Shown here piece after piece: positions 27,141 through 35,810 of a stretch of 64,000 nucleotides of DNA. Source of the stretch: Hyphomicrobiales bacterium. GTDB taxonomy: Bacteria > Pseudomonadota > Alphaproteobacteria > Rhizobiales > Rhizobiaceae. Position 1 is the first letter of the stretch, and each line of letters starts with the position of its first letter. The notes beneath the pieces were generated by a model, which made no database searches, had not been told where the DNA came from, and saw nothing but the letters and a program-made list of their open reading frames with translations. Both the position numbers and the translations under genes were made by a program. The stretch lies in NCBI GenBank assembly GCA_900465665.1, contig UBJO01000021.1, forward strand, positions 1-64,000, in the 5' to 3' direction.

Positions 27141-28240
27141 CTCTTGAAGAGCGCCTTGTGCTGTGGAGGCTGGCAACGGAAGTACTGAGGAGGCGCGGTC
27201 ACTTGTGCGCCGAGCGCTGCCGCGGCGTGCCACGGCCATCGCGGATCGTATAACGCCGCTCTGGCGATCGCGACAAAGTCAGCATCCCCGGTTGCGACGA
27301 TTGCTTCAGCCTGCGTGGGCTCGGTGATCATGCCGACTGCAACAACTGGCATTGCGACCGATTGCTTGATCGCCCGGGCGAGGGGAACCTGATAGTTGGG
27401 TCCAACCGGGATTTTTTGATCAGGATGAAGGCCACCACTGGAAACGTGAATTGCGGCACAACCAATCTCCTCGAGCCGTCGGCTGAATTGGATGGTTTGC
27501 TCGAGGTTCCAACCGCCGGAGACCCAGTCAGATGCCGATAAGCGGACCGTCACCGGTTTGCTAGGCGAAACAGCTTCGCGAACAGTCTCGAATACCTCGA
27601 GTGGAAAACGCATGCGATTCTCGATCGGGCCGCCGTATTCGTCTGTTCGGTGGTTCGAATGTGGCGACAGGAATTCGTGCAGTAGGTATCCATGCGCAGC
27701 ATGAATCTGGAACGCGTCTATGCCGATACGGTCCGCTCGACGGGCCGCGGAGGCAAAGGCCCCACGTACGCTCGCCATATCCTGGCGATCGAGAGCCAAC
27801 GGTGGCAGATAGCTTGAATACATCGGTAGGGCTGACGGAGCGACTGTCTGCCAACCGTTCGGGCGATCCGGCGTAATTTGGGCCTCGCCAAGCCACGGCT
27901 TCTCGGTTGACGCCTTCCGTCCTGCATGGGCGAGCTGAATGGCTATCGGTATCTTCGACCATTTCCGAATTGAAGAGACTGTCGAATCCATCGCCTTTTC
28001 TGTGACGTCGTCGTAGAGGCCGACGTCCGCGTACGAAATCCGACCTTCCGGTGTGACGGCTGTCGCCTCAATCGTGAGTAGCGCAGCCCCGGACAGGGCG
28101 AGTTGTCCCAAGTGAATCAGATGCCAGTCAGTCATGCAGCCGTCGACGGCGGAGTACTGGCACATCGGAGCGATTACGATCCGGTTTTCCAGCTCCAGGC
28201 CACCGACGTGAAACGGGGTAAACAATATGGGCTGAGACAC
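27137..28240 (-). CDS. NADH:flavin oxidoreductase (old yellow enzyme family)
   Basis: 367 residues of the OYE/YqjM class: PMCQYSAVDGCMTDWHLIHLG, IQLAHAGRKAS, IDAFQIHAAHGYLLHEFLSP and the FMN-phosphate loop near VGMITEP. It reduces activated C=C bonds with NAD(P)H and FMN. The start is a GTG at 28240 with AAAGGAGA six bases upstream; a longer frame lacks a ribosome site. It lies downstream of the persulfide dioxygenase-like and YciI genes in the same direction, so it may be the last gene of that unit. Confidence 0.85.
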   Translation of the reverse strand: MSQPILFTPFHVGGLELENRIVIAPMCQYSAVDGCMTDWHLIHLGQLALSGAALLTIEATAVTPEGRISYADVGLYDDVTEKAMDSTVSSIRKWSKIPIAIQLAHAGRKASTEKPWLGEAQITPDRPNGWQTVAPSALPMYSSYLPPLALDRQDMASVRGAFASAARRADRIGIDAFQIHAAHGYLLHEFLSPHSNHRTDEYGGPIENRMRFPLEVFETVREAVSPSKPVTVRLSASDWVSGGWNLEQTIQFSRRLEEIGCAAIHVSSGGLHPDQKIPVGPNYQVPLARAIKQSVAMPVVAVGMITEPTQAEAIVATGDADFVAIARAALYDPRWPWHAAAALGAQVTAPPQYFRCQPPQHKALFKS

Positions 28241-28303
28241 AGGCGATCTCCTTTGAGTGAGGGCTTGTAGAACCAAAACAGCACAGCCCGTTGGCATCCA
28301 AAC

Positions 28304-29200
28304 CTATAGACCGTCGATCGGAACCGTGAAAAAACGCCGACCATTGCCCTGTGGCTCGGGTAGGTTCCCACCCTTGATGTTAACCTGGAGTGATGGAATA
28401 ATCAGCTGAGGCATCGGCAGCGTCGAATCCCGTTGGTTTCGCCATGCCACAAATTCGTCCTCGCTGGATGCAGTACCCACATGAATGTTGTCGCGCAACT
28501 CCGCGCCCACGGTCGTCTGGTGCGTCACTTCCCGGCCGTTTGGCCCATAATCGTGACATACGAAGATACGCATTTCTTCGGGGAGAGTAAGCAGGCGGCG
28601 GATGGACCGATAGAGTGTTCTGGCGTCGCCTCCTGGAAAATCTGCCCGCGCGGTACCGGCGTCCGGCATGAAGAGCGTATCGCCGACAAAAACCGAGTCG
28701 CCGACGACATGGCTCGTGCATGCTGGCGTATGTCCGGGTGTTTCCAATACTCGCGCCGTCATCCCGCCTATCTCGTACCGATCACCGTCCACGAAGAGCC
28801 TGTCGAACTGGGAACCGTCTCGTTGGAAGTCCGTGCCCTCGTTGAACACCTTCCCGAAGTAATCTTGTACAACGAGAATCTTGGCCCCGATCCCGAGCAT
28901 GCCTCCGACGCGGTCTCTTAGGTACGGCGCGGCTGAAAGGTGATCCGCGTGAACATGGGTTTCGACCAGCCAATCGACTGTCAATTTCTCACGCTCGATT
29001 TGCCGGATGATCGCGTCTGCACCTGCATAGCCAAGTCTGCCGGCCGCGTAGTCGATATCGAGAACGCAATCGAAGACGGCGCAGCGCGTTGATCCTGGGT
29101 CTTGCACGACGTAGCTGAAAGTGTGGCTATGAGCGTCAAAGAATGGGGTTACTTCCGGCTGAAAACCAGTGTCCGGAACAAAGGGAATGTCGGTGATCAT
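28304..29200 (-). CDS. Metallo-beta-lactamase fold persulfide dioxygenase-like protein
   Basis: About 298 residues (starts at 29212 or 29233 are also possible). The metal motif HVHADHLSAA is followed by GHTPACTSH, GDTLFMPDAGTARADF and VCHDYGP, the pattern of ETHE1/Blh-type persulfide dioxygenases. Those use mononuclear iron to oxidise glutathione persulfide to sulfite. It fits directly after a sulfurtransferase that makes persulfides, and beside two sulfite exporters. It is in a leftward unit between YciI and the old yellow enzyme gene. Confidence 0.8.
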   Translation of the reverse strand: MITDIPFVPDTGFQPEVTPFFDAHSHTFSYVVQDPGSTRCAVFDCVLDIDYAAGRLGYAGADAIIRQIEREKLTVDWLVETHVHADHLSAAPYLRDRVGGMLGIGAKILVVQDYFGKVFNEGTDFQRDGSQFDRLFVDGDRYEIGGMTARVLETPGHTPACTSHVVGDSVFVGDTLFMPDAGTARADFPGGDARTLYRSIRRLLTLPEEMRIFVCHDYGPNGREVTHQTTVGAELRDNIHVGTASSEDEFVAWRNQRDSTLPMPQLIIPSLQVNIKGGNLPEPQGNGRRFFTVPIDGL

Positions 29201-29256
29201 CGATGCCTCCATGCGAGTCTTGTCGATCGACACGGAGCATCCCGTGAGCGTGACGG

Positions 29257-29547
29257 TCAGTCCGGTCTGTTGATAACCCAGTTGTACGGCCGTATTTCGA
29301 CGGTCTCGAAAAGGCCAGCGATAGAGTAGGGGTCGGCAGAAGAAAGCTTCTCGGCCTCCTGTTTCGACGGGAGATCATAGACGGCGACTGTGCCGCAGGG
29401 CTTCCCGTCGTCGTCGAGATAGGGACCCGCCATCTTCACGATACCCTTCGCTTTCAGATTCTCCAGGAACTCAAGATGTTTGGGTCGCGTCTCCAGTCTA
29501 AGTGGCAGGGCGTCGGGTCTGTCTCTGCAGATCGCAAGGTAGAGCAT
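29257..29547 (-). CDS. YciI-family protein
   Basis: 96 residues, a ferredoxin-like alpha-beta fold related to muconolactone isomerase (MLYLAICRDRPDALPLRLET; HLEFLENLKAKG; AGPYLDDDGKPCG; SADPYSIAGLFETVEIRPY). The Asp in SADPY and an early His are the usual putative active-site residues of YciI; the His here is HLEF. The start at 29547 has AGGA upstream. First gene of the leftward unit ending with the flavin oxidoreductase; its role is unknown. Confidence 0.82.
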   Translation of the reverse strand: MLYLAICRDRPDALPLRLETRPKHLEFLENLKAKGIVKMAGPYLDDDGKPCGTVAVYDLPSKQEAEKLSSADPYSIAGLFETVEIRPYNWVINRPD

Positions 29548-29643
29548 TGAAGGTCCTATCTCCGGATGCGGCGTTCGTCGTGCCCAGTCTTGATTGCTGC
29601 CAAACTGTCTAACGTTGCCCACTTGTACCGGCAAAATGGCAGT

Positions 29644-29658
29644 TGTTCAGTTTGGACA
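29644..29658. promoter_or_regulatory. Operator-like repeat TGTTCAGTTTGGACA
   Basis: Differs at two of 15 positions from the perfect repeat at 7180-7194. It lies in the 276-base gap between the divergent YciI gene (29547) and the sugar ABC operon (29824), the place expected for a regulator that controls both. Confidence 0.55.
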
Positions 29659-29823
29659 TTGTTCGGGTCGACTTGGTTCGAGGGCGTCGGCAGGATTTTT
29701 CCAACGTAAATTAGAAAACGAAACAGAGAGACCGATCGTCTCTGGTTTCGGGAGCGCTCGGTCTTTCAGTGTTGCGACGATCTGTCGAATGGAGACAAGA
29801 GCGTGCTTTCGAGAGGGGAAAAT

Positions 29824-30880
29824 ATGGCCAAGTTGGAGCTGCAGAATGTTCAGAAAAGCTATGGTGCGCTCAAGGTGCTCCACCAAGTCTCACTGGACAT
29901 TAAGGACGGCGAATTTGTCGTTCTCGTTGGGCCTTCCGGCTGTGGCAAGTCGACGCTTTTGAGGATGATTGCCGGCCTGGAGGCCATCAGCGATGGCGAC
30001 GTCTTCATCGGAAACACTGTCGTCAACGATCTCGAGCCAAAGGAACGCGATATCGCCATGGTGTTCCAGAGCTACGCGCTCTACCCGCACATTCGGCGAC
30101 AACATGTCGTTCGCGCTGAAACTCCGCGGCCTCCCCAAGCAGGTTCGGGAGGAAACGGTCCGGCGCGCAGCAGCAATTCTCGGCCTGGAGAAAATGCTCG
30201 ACCGTTATCCGCGGCAACTGTCCGGCGGCCAACGCCAGCGCGTGGCCATGGGCCGCGCGATCGTTCGTGACCCCAAGGTGTTCCTGTTCGACGAGCCGTT
30301 GAGCAATCTCGATGCCAAGCTTCGCGTTGCGATGCGCGCGGAAATCAAGGAACTCCATCAAAAGCTTGGGGTCACTACGGTCTACGTCACCCACGATCAG
30401 ATCGAAGCGATGACAATGGCCGATCGCATTGTCGTCATGAGGGATGGTCGTGTCGAGCAGATCGGGTCGCCGATCGACCTCTACGAGAACCCCGTAAATC
30501 TCTTCGTGGCGACATTCATCGGATCGCCATCCATGAGTGTTCTCGATGGTGAGGTCATCTTGGGAGACAGGCCGGCCGTTCAGCTGGCAGGCGGCAACGC
30601 AGTCCTACCGCTTCCGGTGGGTGCCGCAGCTGATGCGGGCGTCGTGAAGGTCGGCATTCGCCCTGAACATCTGGAAGTCTCCGACAATGGCTTCCCGGCA
30701 GACGTCGTGGTCGTTGAACCGACCGGGTCGGAAACACACGTGCTTTTTCGAGTTGGGGGCCAGGATATCACCGGCGTTTTCCGACAGAAGTGGGCTCACA
30801 AGCCGGGCACCCGTTTGCAGCTGCGTGTCGACCCGGCGCAAATCTACCTATTCGAACCGTCCACCGGGCGCAGGCTTTAG
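29824..30880 (+). pseudogene. Sugar ABC transporter ATPase (UgpC/MalK-like), frameshifted
   Basis: Both halves are clear: Walker [10 protein letters not shown] and Q-loop [11 protein letters not shown] in one frame, then [13 protein letters not shown], signature [15 protein letters not shown], Walker B FLFDEPLSNLDAKLR and a TOBE domain in another. The break is at about 30092, where YPHMTVGDN would be expected; the bases fit loss of five (ATGACGGTCGGC to ATTCGGC). Alternatively this is an assembly error, since the operon's other genes are intact. As read, the product stops at 30270, after the first third. The ATG at 29824 has GGGGAAAAT upstream. The binding protein and two permeases follow in the same direction. 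Confidence 0.8.
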
Positions 30881-30952
30881 CAGACGCATTGCAACTTCTG
30901 CCGTGTGCATCGCATCCACAGATCAAAATCAAAATCATCGAGGAGGATGGAA

Positions 30953-32290
30953 ATGGTCATTCATTCAACCAGTCGCCGTACCGTTTTGAAAGGCATCGCT
31001 GGCCTTCCGCTGTTGGCAGGAGGGATCGGGCTAGCCGGACCAGCGGGCGCGCAAGAAGCGTTCGACTGGAAGAAATACTCCGGCACCAAGATCGACGGCC
31101 TCTTCATCAAAAAGCCGGCCAACGATCTGCTGCTGGCGAACCTCAATGAGTTTACGGACCTCACCGGTATAACCGTGTCGCCGGAAATCATCCCTGAGCA
31201 GCAGCATCGTCAGAAACTCGTGATCGAGTTTGGATCGGGCAATCCGACGTTCGACGTCTCCGAATTAACGTTGATGGTCCAGAAACGGCTTGCAGCCAAA
31301 GGCAAATGGTTTGCCGACCTCAAGCCCATGATCAACGATCCGGCGTTGACGTCCCCAGAGTTTGATTTTGCGGACTTCGCTCCGGGCGCGATCGAGACTT
31401 CGACGCAGCGCGACGGCCAGATGGATTCGCTGCCGTTTACGCTCGACTACTTCCTTCTCTACTACAACAAAGAGCTGTTCGAAAAAAAGAACGTCCCGCT
31501 GCCCAAGTCGATGGAGGAGATCGCCACTGCAGCGGCAGCGCTGCATGATCCTTCGAACGGCGTGGCTGGGTTCGTCGCCCGAGGTCTCAAGAACGCAAAT
31601 GTTCCCGTTTGGACCAACTTCATGTTCGGCTGGGGCGAGCAGGCGGTCGGCGCAGACGGCAAGCTCAACACCACTTCGCCCGAGGCTATTGCGGCGGCAA
31701 AGCTCTATCAGACCCTGCTCAAAGACTACGGTCCGGTCGGGGTTTCAGGCTTCAATTTCAACGAGTGTCAAACCACTTTTTCGCAGGGCTTCGCTGCCAT
31801 GTGGCTGGATTCCACAGCTTGGGCTCGACCATTGGAATCGAAGACGACGTCCAAGATCGCGGGGAAAGTGGGGTACATGACAATCCCACCTGGTCCGAAA
31901 GGTGCGGCTTCCGGCCTGTTTTCCGCCGCCATCGGCATCGCACGCGAATCCAAAAAGCGCGAAGCCGCTTGGCTCTTCCTGCAGTGGTACGCGAACAAGG
32001 CAAACCAGGTGCGCCTTCTTCAAAACGGCTCAGGCTCCGCCGCCCGCATTTCCGCGTTCAAGGACCCCAATACGATATCGGGGTCCGATCTCCCGAGAGA
32101 ATATTTCGACACGATGGCGAAGTGCGTGGAGATCGGCCGTCCCAGCCTTCCGGACGTCATTCCTGTCACGGAGTTTCGAGACACCTTTGGCATTGCTCTG
32201 AGCAACATGATCAACGGAGCTGACGTCGAGGCTGAACTCAAGACGGCGACCGAAGCCTTCCAGCCGATCCTCGAAGCGAGCGAGAAGTAA
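30953..32290 (+). CDS. Family 1 sugar-type solute-binding protein with Tat signal
   Basis: 445 residues from the ATG at 30953, with AGGAGG six bases upstream. The N-terminus MVIHSTSRRTVLKGIAGL has a twin-arginine motif and hydrophobic core, cut after about AGA-QEAF. The rest is an UgpB/MalE-like binding protein (LPFTLDYFLLYYNKELFEKK; GFAAMWLDSTAWARP). It delivers a sugar or sugar-like solute to the permeases encoded directly after it. The helix bundle and length are normal for the family. Confidence 0.88.
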   Translation: MVIHSTSRRTVLKGIAGLPLLAGGIGLAGPAGAQEAFDWKKYSGTKIDGLFIKKPANDLLLANLNEFTDLTGITVSPEIIPEQQHRQKLVIEFGSGNPTFDVSELTLMVQKRLAAKGKWFADLKPMINDPALTSPEFDFADFAPGAIETSTQRDGQMDSLPFTLDYFLLYYNKELFEKKNVPLPKSMEEIATAAAALHDPSNGVAGFVARGLKNANVPVWTNFMFGWGEQAVGADGKLNTTSPEAIAAAKLYQTLLKDYGPVGVSGFNFNECQTTFSQGFAAMWLDSTAWARPLESKTTSKIAGKVGYMTIPPGPKGAASGLFSAAIGIARESKKREAAWLFLQWYANKANQVRLLQNGSGSAARISAFKDPNTISGSDLPREYFDTMAKCVEIGRPSLPDVIPVTEFRDTFGIALSNMINGADVEAELKTATEAFQPILEASEK

Positions 32291-33217
32291 ATGGCTACCG
32301 TGACAAATCCGGGCCTGTCAGCAACGACAGCGGTCCGAAAACGCAAGGAGATCGACCGTCGACAGCGCTATTGGGTCTTTGCGCTGCCGGCCGTGGTCCT
32401 GATCTCGGCGATCATTGTGTTCCCGTGGCTTTTCACGCTGGCTATGTCGGTCAGCTCTTGGAAGGTGGGAGAAAGCTGGGCGTTCGCGGGGGTAGAGAAC
32501 TACCGTTTACTCGCGAAGGACCCGCGCTTCCAGCAGGCGCTGTGGCACACCCTCTACTTCACAGCGCTTGCCACAGTTATCCCCATTGTGCTGGGGACCG
32601 CGGCCGCGCTGATTTTCGAAAGGGAGTTTCCTCTCAGGGGGCTTTTTCGGACCATATTCATCATGCCGATGATGGCGACGCCGGTCGCGATCGCCTTGGT
32701 GTGGACGATGATGTTCCATCCCCAGCTCGGCGTATTGAACTATCTCCTTGTCCAGATGGGTATCCCAGCCCAGGCATGGGTATTTAACCCAAACACTGTC
32801 ATCCCGACCTTGGTGCTCGTTGAAGTTTGGCAATGGACGCCGCTCGTCATGCTCATTGTATTGGGCGGTCTCGCCAGCCTACCGCAGGAGCCTTACGAGG
32901 CCGCTCGCATCGACGGGGCGAACGCCTTCCATACGTTTCGACACATTACCTTTCCGCTTCTATGGCCCTACATTCTTGTGGCAGCCGTTATCAGGATCGT
33001 CGATGCCCTTAAAGCGTTCGACACGATTTTCGTGATCAGTTCTGGAGGCCCGGGAACCGCTTCCGAGACCATCAACCTTTTCCTCTACATGCAGGCATTC
33101 GCCTTCTACAACATCGGCTACGCGGCGGCCATCGTGGTGGTCTTCTTCGCCATTATTGTCGCGATATCCCTTGGCCTTCTCTACATCCGCAAGACTACAA
33201 GGTGGAACGCAAAATGA
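32291..33217 (+). CDS. Sugar ABC transporter permease (MalF/UgpA type)
   Basis: 308 residues, six membrane spans, EAA loop EAARIDGANAFHTFRHITFP. The ATG follows the binding-protein stop with no gap, and the stop overlaps the next permease start (ATGA), so the genes are co-translated. It forms the importer channel with the permease at 33214. Confidence 0.92.
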   Translation: MATVTNPGLSATTAVRKRKEIDRRQRYWVFALPAVVLISAIIVFPWLFTLAMSVSSWKVGESWAFAGVENYRLLAKDPRFQQALWHTLYFTALATVIPIVLGTAAALIFEREFPLRGLFRTIFIMPMMATPVAIALVWTMMFHPQLGVLNYLLVQMGIPAQAWVFNPNTVIPTLVLVEVWQWTPLVMLIVLGGLASLPQEPYEAARIDGANAFHTFRHITFPLLWPYILVAAVIRIVDALKAFDTIFVISSGGPGTASETINLFLYMQAFAFYNIGYAAAIVVVFFAIIVAISLGLLYIRKTTRWNAK

Positions 33218-34047
33218 AAAAGAAGACGATATCATTCGTTGTGCGAAAAGCCTTGTTCGTGGGAGCGGTCGCCGTTTTCATTTCGCCCGCCGCGTTCTTC
33301 TTCTTCTGGATGTCGTCGTTGGCCCTCAAGACCGAAGTGAACAACATGGCGTTCCCGCCTGTGTTCATCCCGAATCCGCCGACACTCACCAATTTCCAGT
33401 ACGTCTTCGAGAACAACAATTTCGGCAGCTACCTTCTCAACTCGCTGATAGTCACTGGAGGAGCGGTTTTAATCGGTTTGGCCGTCGGTGTGCCGGCCGG
33501 CTATGGGATTGCCCGCTCCAAGTTGGCGAAGTTGGCTGTCCTCATCCTCGTCGCTCGAATGACGCCGGCGCTGTCGTATCTGATCCCGCTCTACATAGTT
33601 TTCTCGTCGATCGGCTTGGTAGGCAGTTTGGCGGGGCTTATCGTTGCTCATCTTGTGATCACGATCCCGATCATCGTTTGGATCATGATCGGCTACTTCG
33701 AGGGGCTCTCCGGTGATCTCGAGGATGCGGCATTGGTCGATGGTTGCTCGCCATGGCAGAGCTTTCTCTATGTTGCCGTCCCGTTGGCGCGGCCAGGCAT
33801 TGTCATCGCGGGCATTTTGGCCTCGATCTTTTCCTGGAACAACTTCATCTTCTCGGTTGTATTGGGCGGAAAGGATGCGAAGACGCTTCCGTCAGCCGTC
33901 TACAATTCGATCGCTTTCGAACAGGTGTCCTGGGGGCCGCTCGCCGCGTCGGCGCTGCTTGTGACGCTACCGATCCTGATCCTGACTATTGTCGCCCAGA
34001 AGCAAATCGTGGCCGGTCTTTCCGCTGGAGGACTCAAGGACGGGTGA
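33214..34047 (+). CDS. Sugar ABC transporter permease (MalG/UgpE type)
   Basis: 277 residues, six membrane spans, EAA loop EDAALVDGCSPWQSFLYVAVP. The start at 33214 overlaps the upstream stop by ATGA. Last gene of the rightward sugar operon; a perfect 12-bp hairpin follows at 34074. Confidence 0.92.
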   Translation: MKKKTISFVVRKALFVGAVAVFISPAAFFFFWMSSLALKTEVNNMAFPPVFIPNPPTLTNFQYVFENNNFGSYLLNSLIVTGGAVLIGLAVGVPAGYGIARSKLAKLAVLILVARMTPALSYLIPLYIVFSSIGLVGSLAGLIVAHLVITIPIIVWIMIGYFEGLSGDLEDAALVDGCSPWQSFLYVAVPLARPGIVIAGILASIFSWNNFIFSVVLGGKDAKTLPSAVYNSIAFEQVSWGPLAASALLVTLPILILTIVAQKQIVAGLSAGGLKDG

Positions 34048-34073
34048 ATCACCATCGAGGCTGGTTGCATTGC

Positions 34074-34110
34074 AAAGAGGGTGCTTCAACTTAGTCGGAG
34101 CACCCTCTTT
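34074..34110. terminator. Bidirectional terminator hairpin
   Basis: AAAGAGGGTGCT (34074-34085) pairs perfectly with AGCACCCTCTTT (34099-34110), between the convergent permease (stop 34047) and NTF2-like (stop 34115) genes. A- and T-runs on both sides suit termination in both directions. Confidence 0.75.
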
Positions 34111-34114
34111 AGTT

Positions 34115-35557
34115 TCAAAGATGCGGGTCGTGAGCTCGGGTGTACCGGAACATGTCGAACTTCCATTTACCGTCATACCGCCGGGCATGCATGACGTAGT
34201 GTCCGCCAGCCATTTCTATAAGGCCGCTATCGTCGTGGGTGCGGCGCGTATTCGAGTAGCAACGGAGGAATGACGACTCGCCGTCGAGCCCGATTTTGAC
34301 GTCGAGATTGTAGACGTAGTGCTGAGCGTGGCGAACAGTCGGCCGCCCAGCCTTGTTCATTTCGAGGATAGCCTCGCGGCCGATGTTCCACCTGCTCGCG
34401 CCCATATGGAACGAACTGTCGACGTCCTCGTGAAAGATGTCTCGCATCAGCTCGATGTCGTTTGTGTCGTAAGCCCAAGTGTAACGGGACATTAGAGCCA
34501 TGACCTCTTCTTCGTCCCGTTGCTGCTCTCGGCTGTCCTCCAGACCGAACACCCAGCGTGCCCGCTCGCTCGCTTTGACGGAAGCAGCGCGATCGTCCAG
34601 AACCTTCTCATCACGGTCCCACATCTGGGTGAACGTCAGCTTTGCCACCTTCCACCCGCCGGAAGAGTGGCTGAGTTCCGCCGTCAGAAGACCACCGAAA
34701 TGTCTTGCTGGCTTCTCCGGGTCCGCGGCCGGCTGGTTGATGTAATAGTAGGCTCCATATCGTGCCGAGTTGCCTACGACGGAAACGCGGGAGTTTGTGA
34801 GGAGCGTATTCTGCCAACTTTTTGCATCGCGCTGGGACAGAGTTGCGGCGGCTTTGGCGCGCCCATTTAAGGTTCCGCCATTGATGACTAGTTCGACGCC
34901 GTCCACCAACGCCGCGCCTACATTTTGCGTATTCCCGGCGTCCGCCGCGCGCGTCAAGCCGACCATCATGTCCTCGACTTGTCGACTGTTCGACAAAGCG
35001 TCGCGTTCGGTTGCGTCAGCGGTAGGCCCGCCCCAGGGAGCTTGGGAGTAGGCGTCCATTACGGGCAGGTAAATCATCTGGCCCATGGCTGGGATAAGCA
35101 TCAAGTTTCCCTCCAGCAGGGTCTGCTCCCATTTGAAGTCATACATTTCCCACGTGCCGTCCTGCCTGCGTCGGAACGAGTTCTTGTAGTAGCCGCTGCC
35201 CCAGTAATATTCTCCGCCAGGAGCCTGGGGACGGACACGCACATTGATGACGTAGGACGTGTAGACCGCAGTGTCGCCGTCGACCTTCACGTACGGAGAT
35301 ACCAGCATATGCCTGCGGATCGGCGTCCGAACAGTTCGGTTTTGAAATTCGCGAACCAGCGCATCACCGCCGACGTAGTGACCCATGTTGCTTGCCCGGA
35401 ATACGATGTCATCAGAAAAGACCTTTCTCAGGCGCTCCCAATCGCTGGTATCCAGCGACCAGACGTAATTGAGCATTGTCTGCTTGACGTCGAAGACGTC
35501 TTTCTCGATTTGCGAGATGTCGATCTCGACGGCAGACGCGGTCGTTTGCTGATTCAA
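34115..35557 (-). CDS. Three-domain NTF2/SnoaL-like protein, copy 2
   Basis: 480 residues with the same three-domain layout as the protein at 9032-10468 and clear similarity to it (NYVWSLDTSDWERLRKVFSD; SNMGHYVGGDALVREF; YTWAYDTNDIELMRDIF). AGGAGGA precedes the ATG. It is next to two sugar-type ABC operons, as copy 1 is next to an isomerase and dehydrogenase. Two divergent copies in one region suggest two steps or two substrates of one pathway. No catalytic residues could be assigned with confidence. Confidence 0.72.
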   Translation of the reverse strand: MNQQTTASAVEIDISQIEKDVFDVKQTMLNYVWSLDTSDWERLRKVFSDDIVFRASNMGHYVGGDALVREFQNRTVRTPIRRHMLVSPYVKVDGDTAVYTSYVINVRVRPQAPGGEYYWGSGYYKNSFRRRQDGTWEMYDFKWEQTLLEGNLMLIPAMGQMIYLPVMDAYSQAPWGGPTADATERDALSNSRQVEDMMVGLTRAADAGNTQNVGAALVDGVELVINGGTLNGRAKAAATLSQRDAKSWQNTLLTNSRVSVVGNSARYGAYYYINQPAADPEKPARHFGGLLTAELSHSSGGWKVAKLTFTQMWDRDEKVLDDRAASVKASERARWVFGLEDSREQQRDEEEVMALMSRYTWAYDTNDIELMRDIFHEDVDSSFHMGASRWNIGREAILEMNKAGRPTVRHAQHYVYNLDVKIGLDGESSFLRCYSNTRRTHDDSGLIEMAGGHYVMHARRYDGKWKFDMFRYTRAHDPHL

Positions 35558-35757
35558 GGTATCCTCCTGGCGTTGTAAAATAGGTTGCGGGCTCCGAGCG
35601 AAAGCGCGGTACGAGTTGTTGATCCCGCCAGGATAATTTCAACATCTGACCGACCGTCGTCGCCATTTCAAATATGACCGAATTGACCTTGTTGGCAGCG
35701 TTGCCCCGGTGGAATAACGCCGGGATCGTCGCGCGGCCAATGTAGGCTCAAAAATGG

Positions 35758-35784
35758 AAATGGCGGCCATCTGGGCCGCCATTT
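35758..35784 (-). terminator. Terminator of the RbsBAC-like operon
   Basis: AAATGGCGGCC pairs with GGCCGCCATTT across a 5-base loop; read leftward it is followed by a T-rich stretch. It lies 27 bases beyond the stop of the permease gene. Confidence 0.75.
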
Positions 35785-35810
35785 TGAGCTTGGCTCGTCG
35801 AGCAGAGAGA

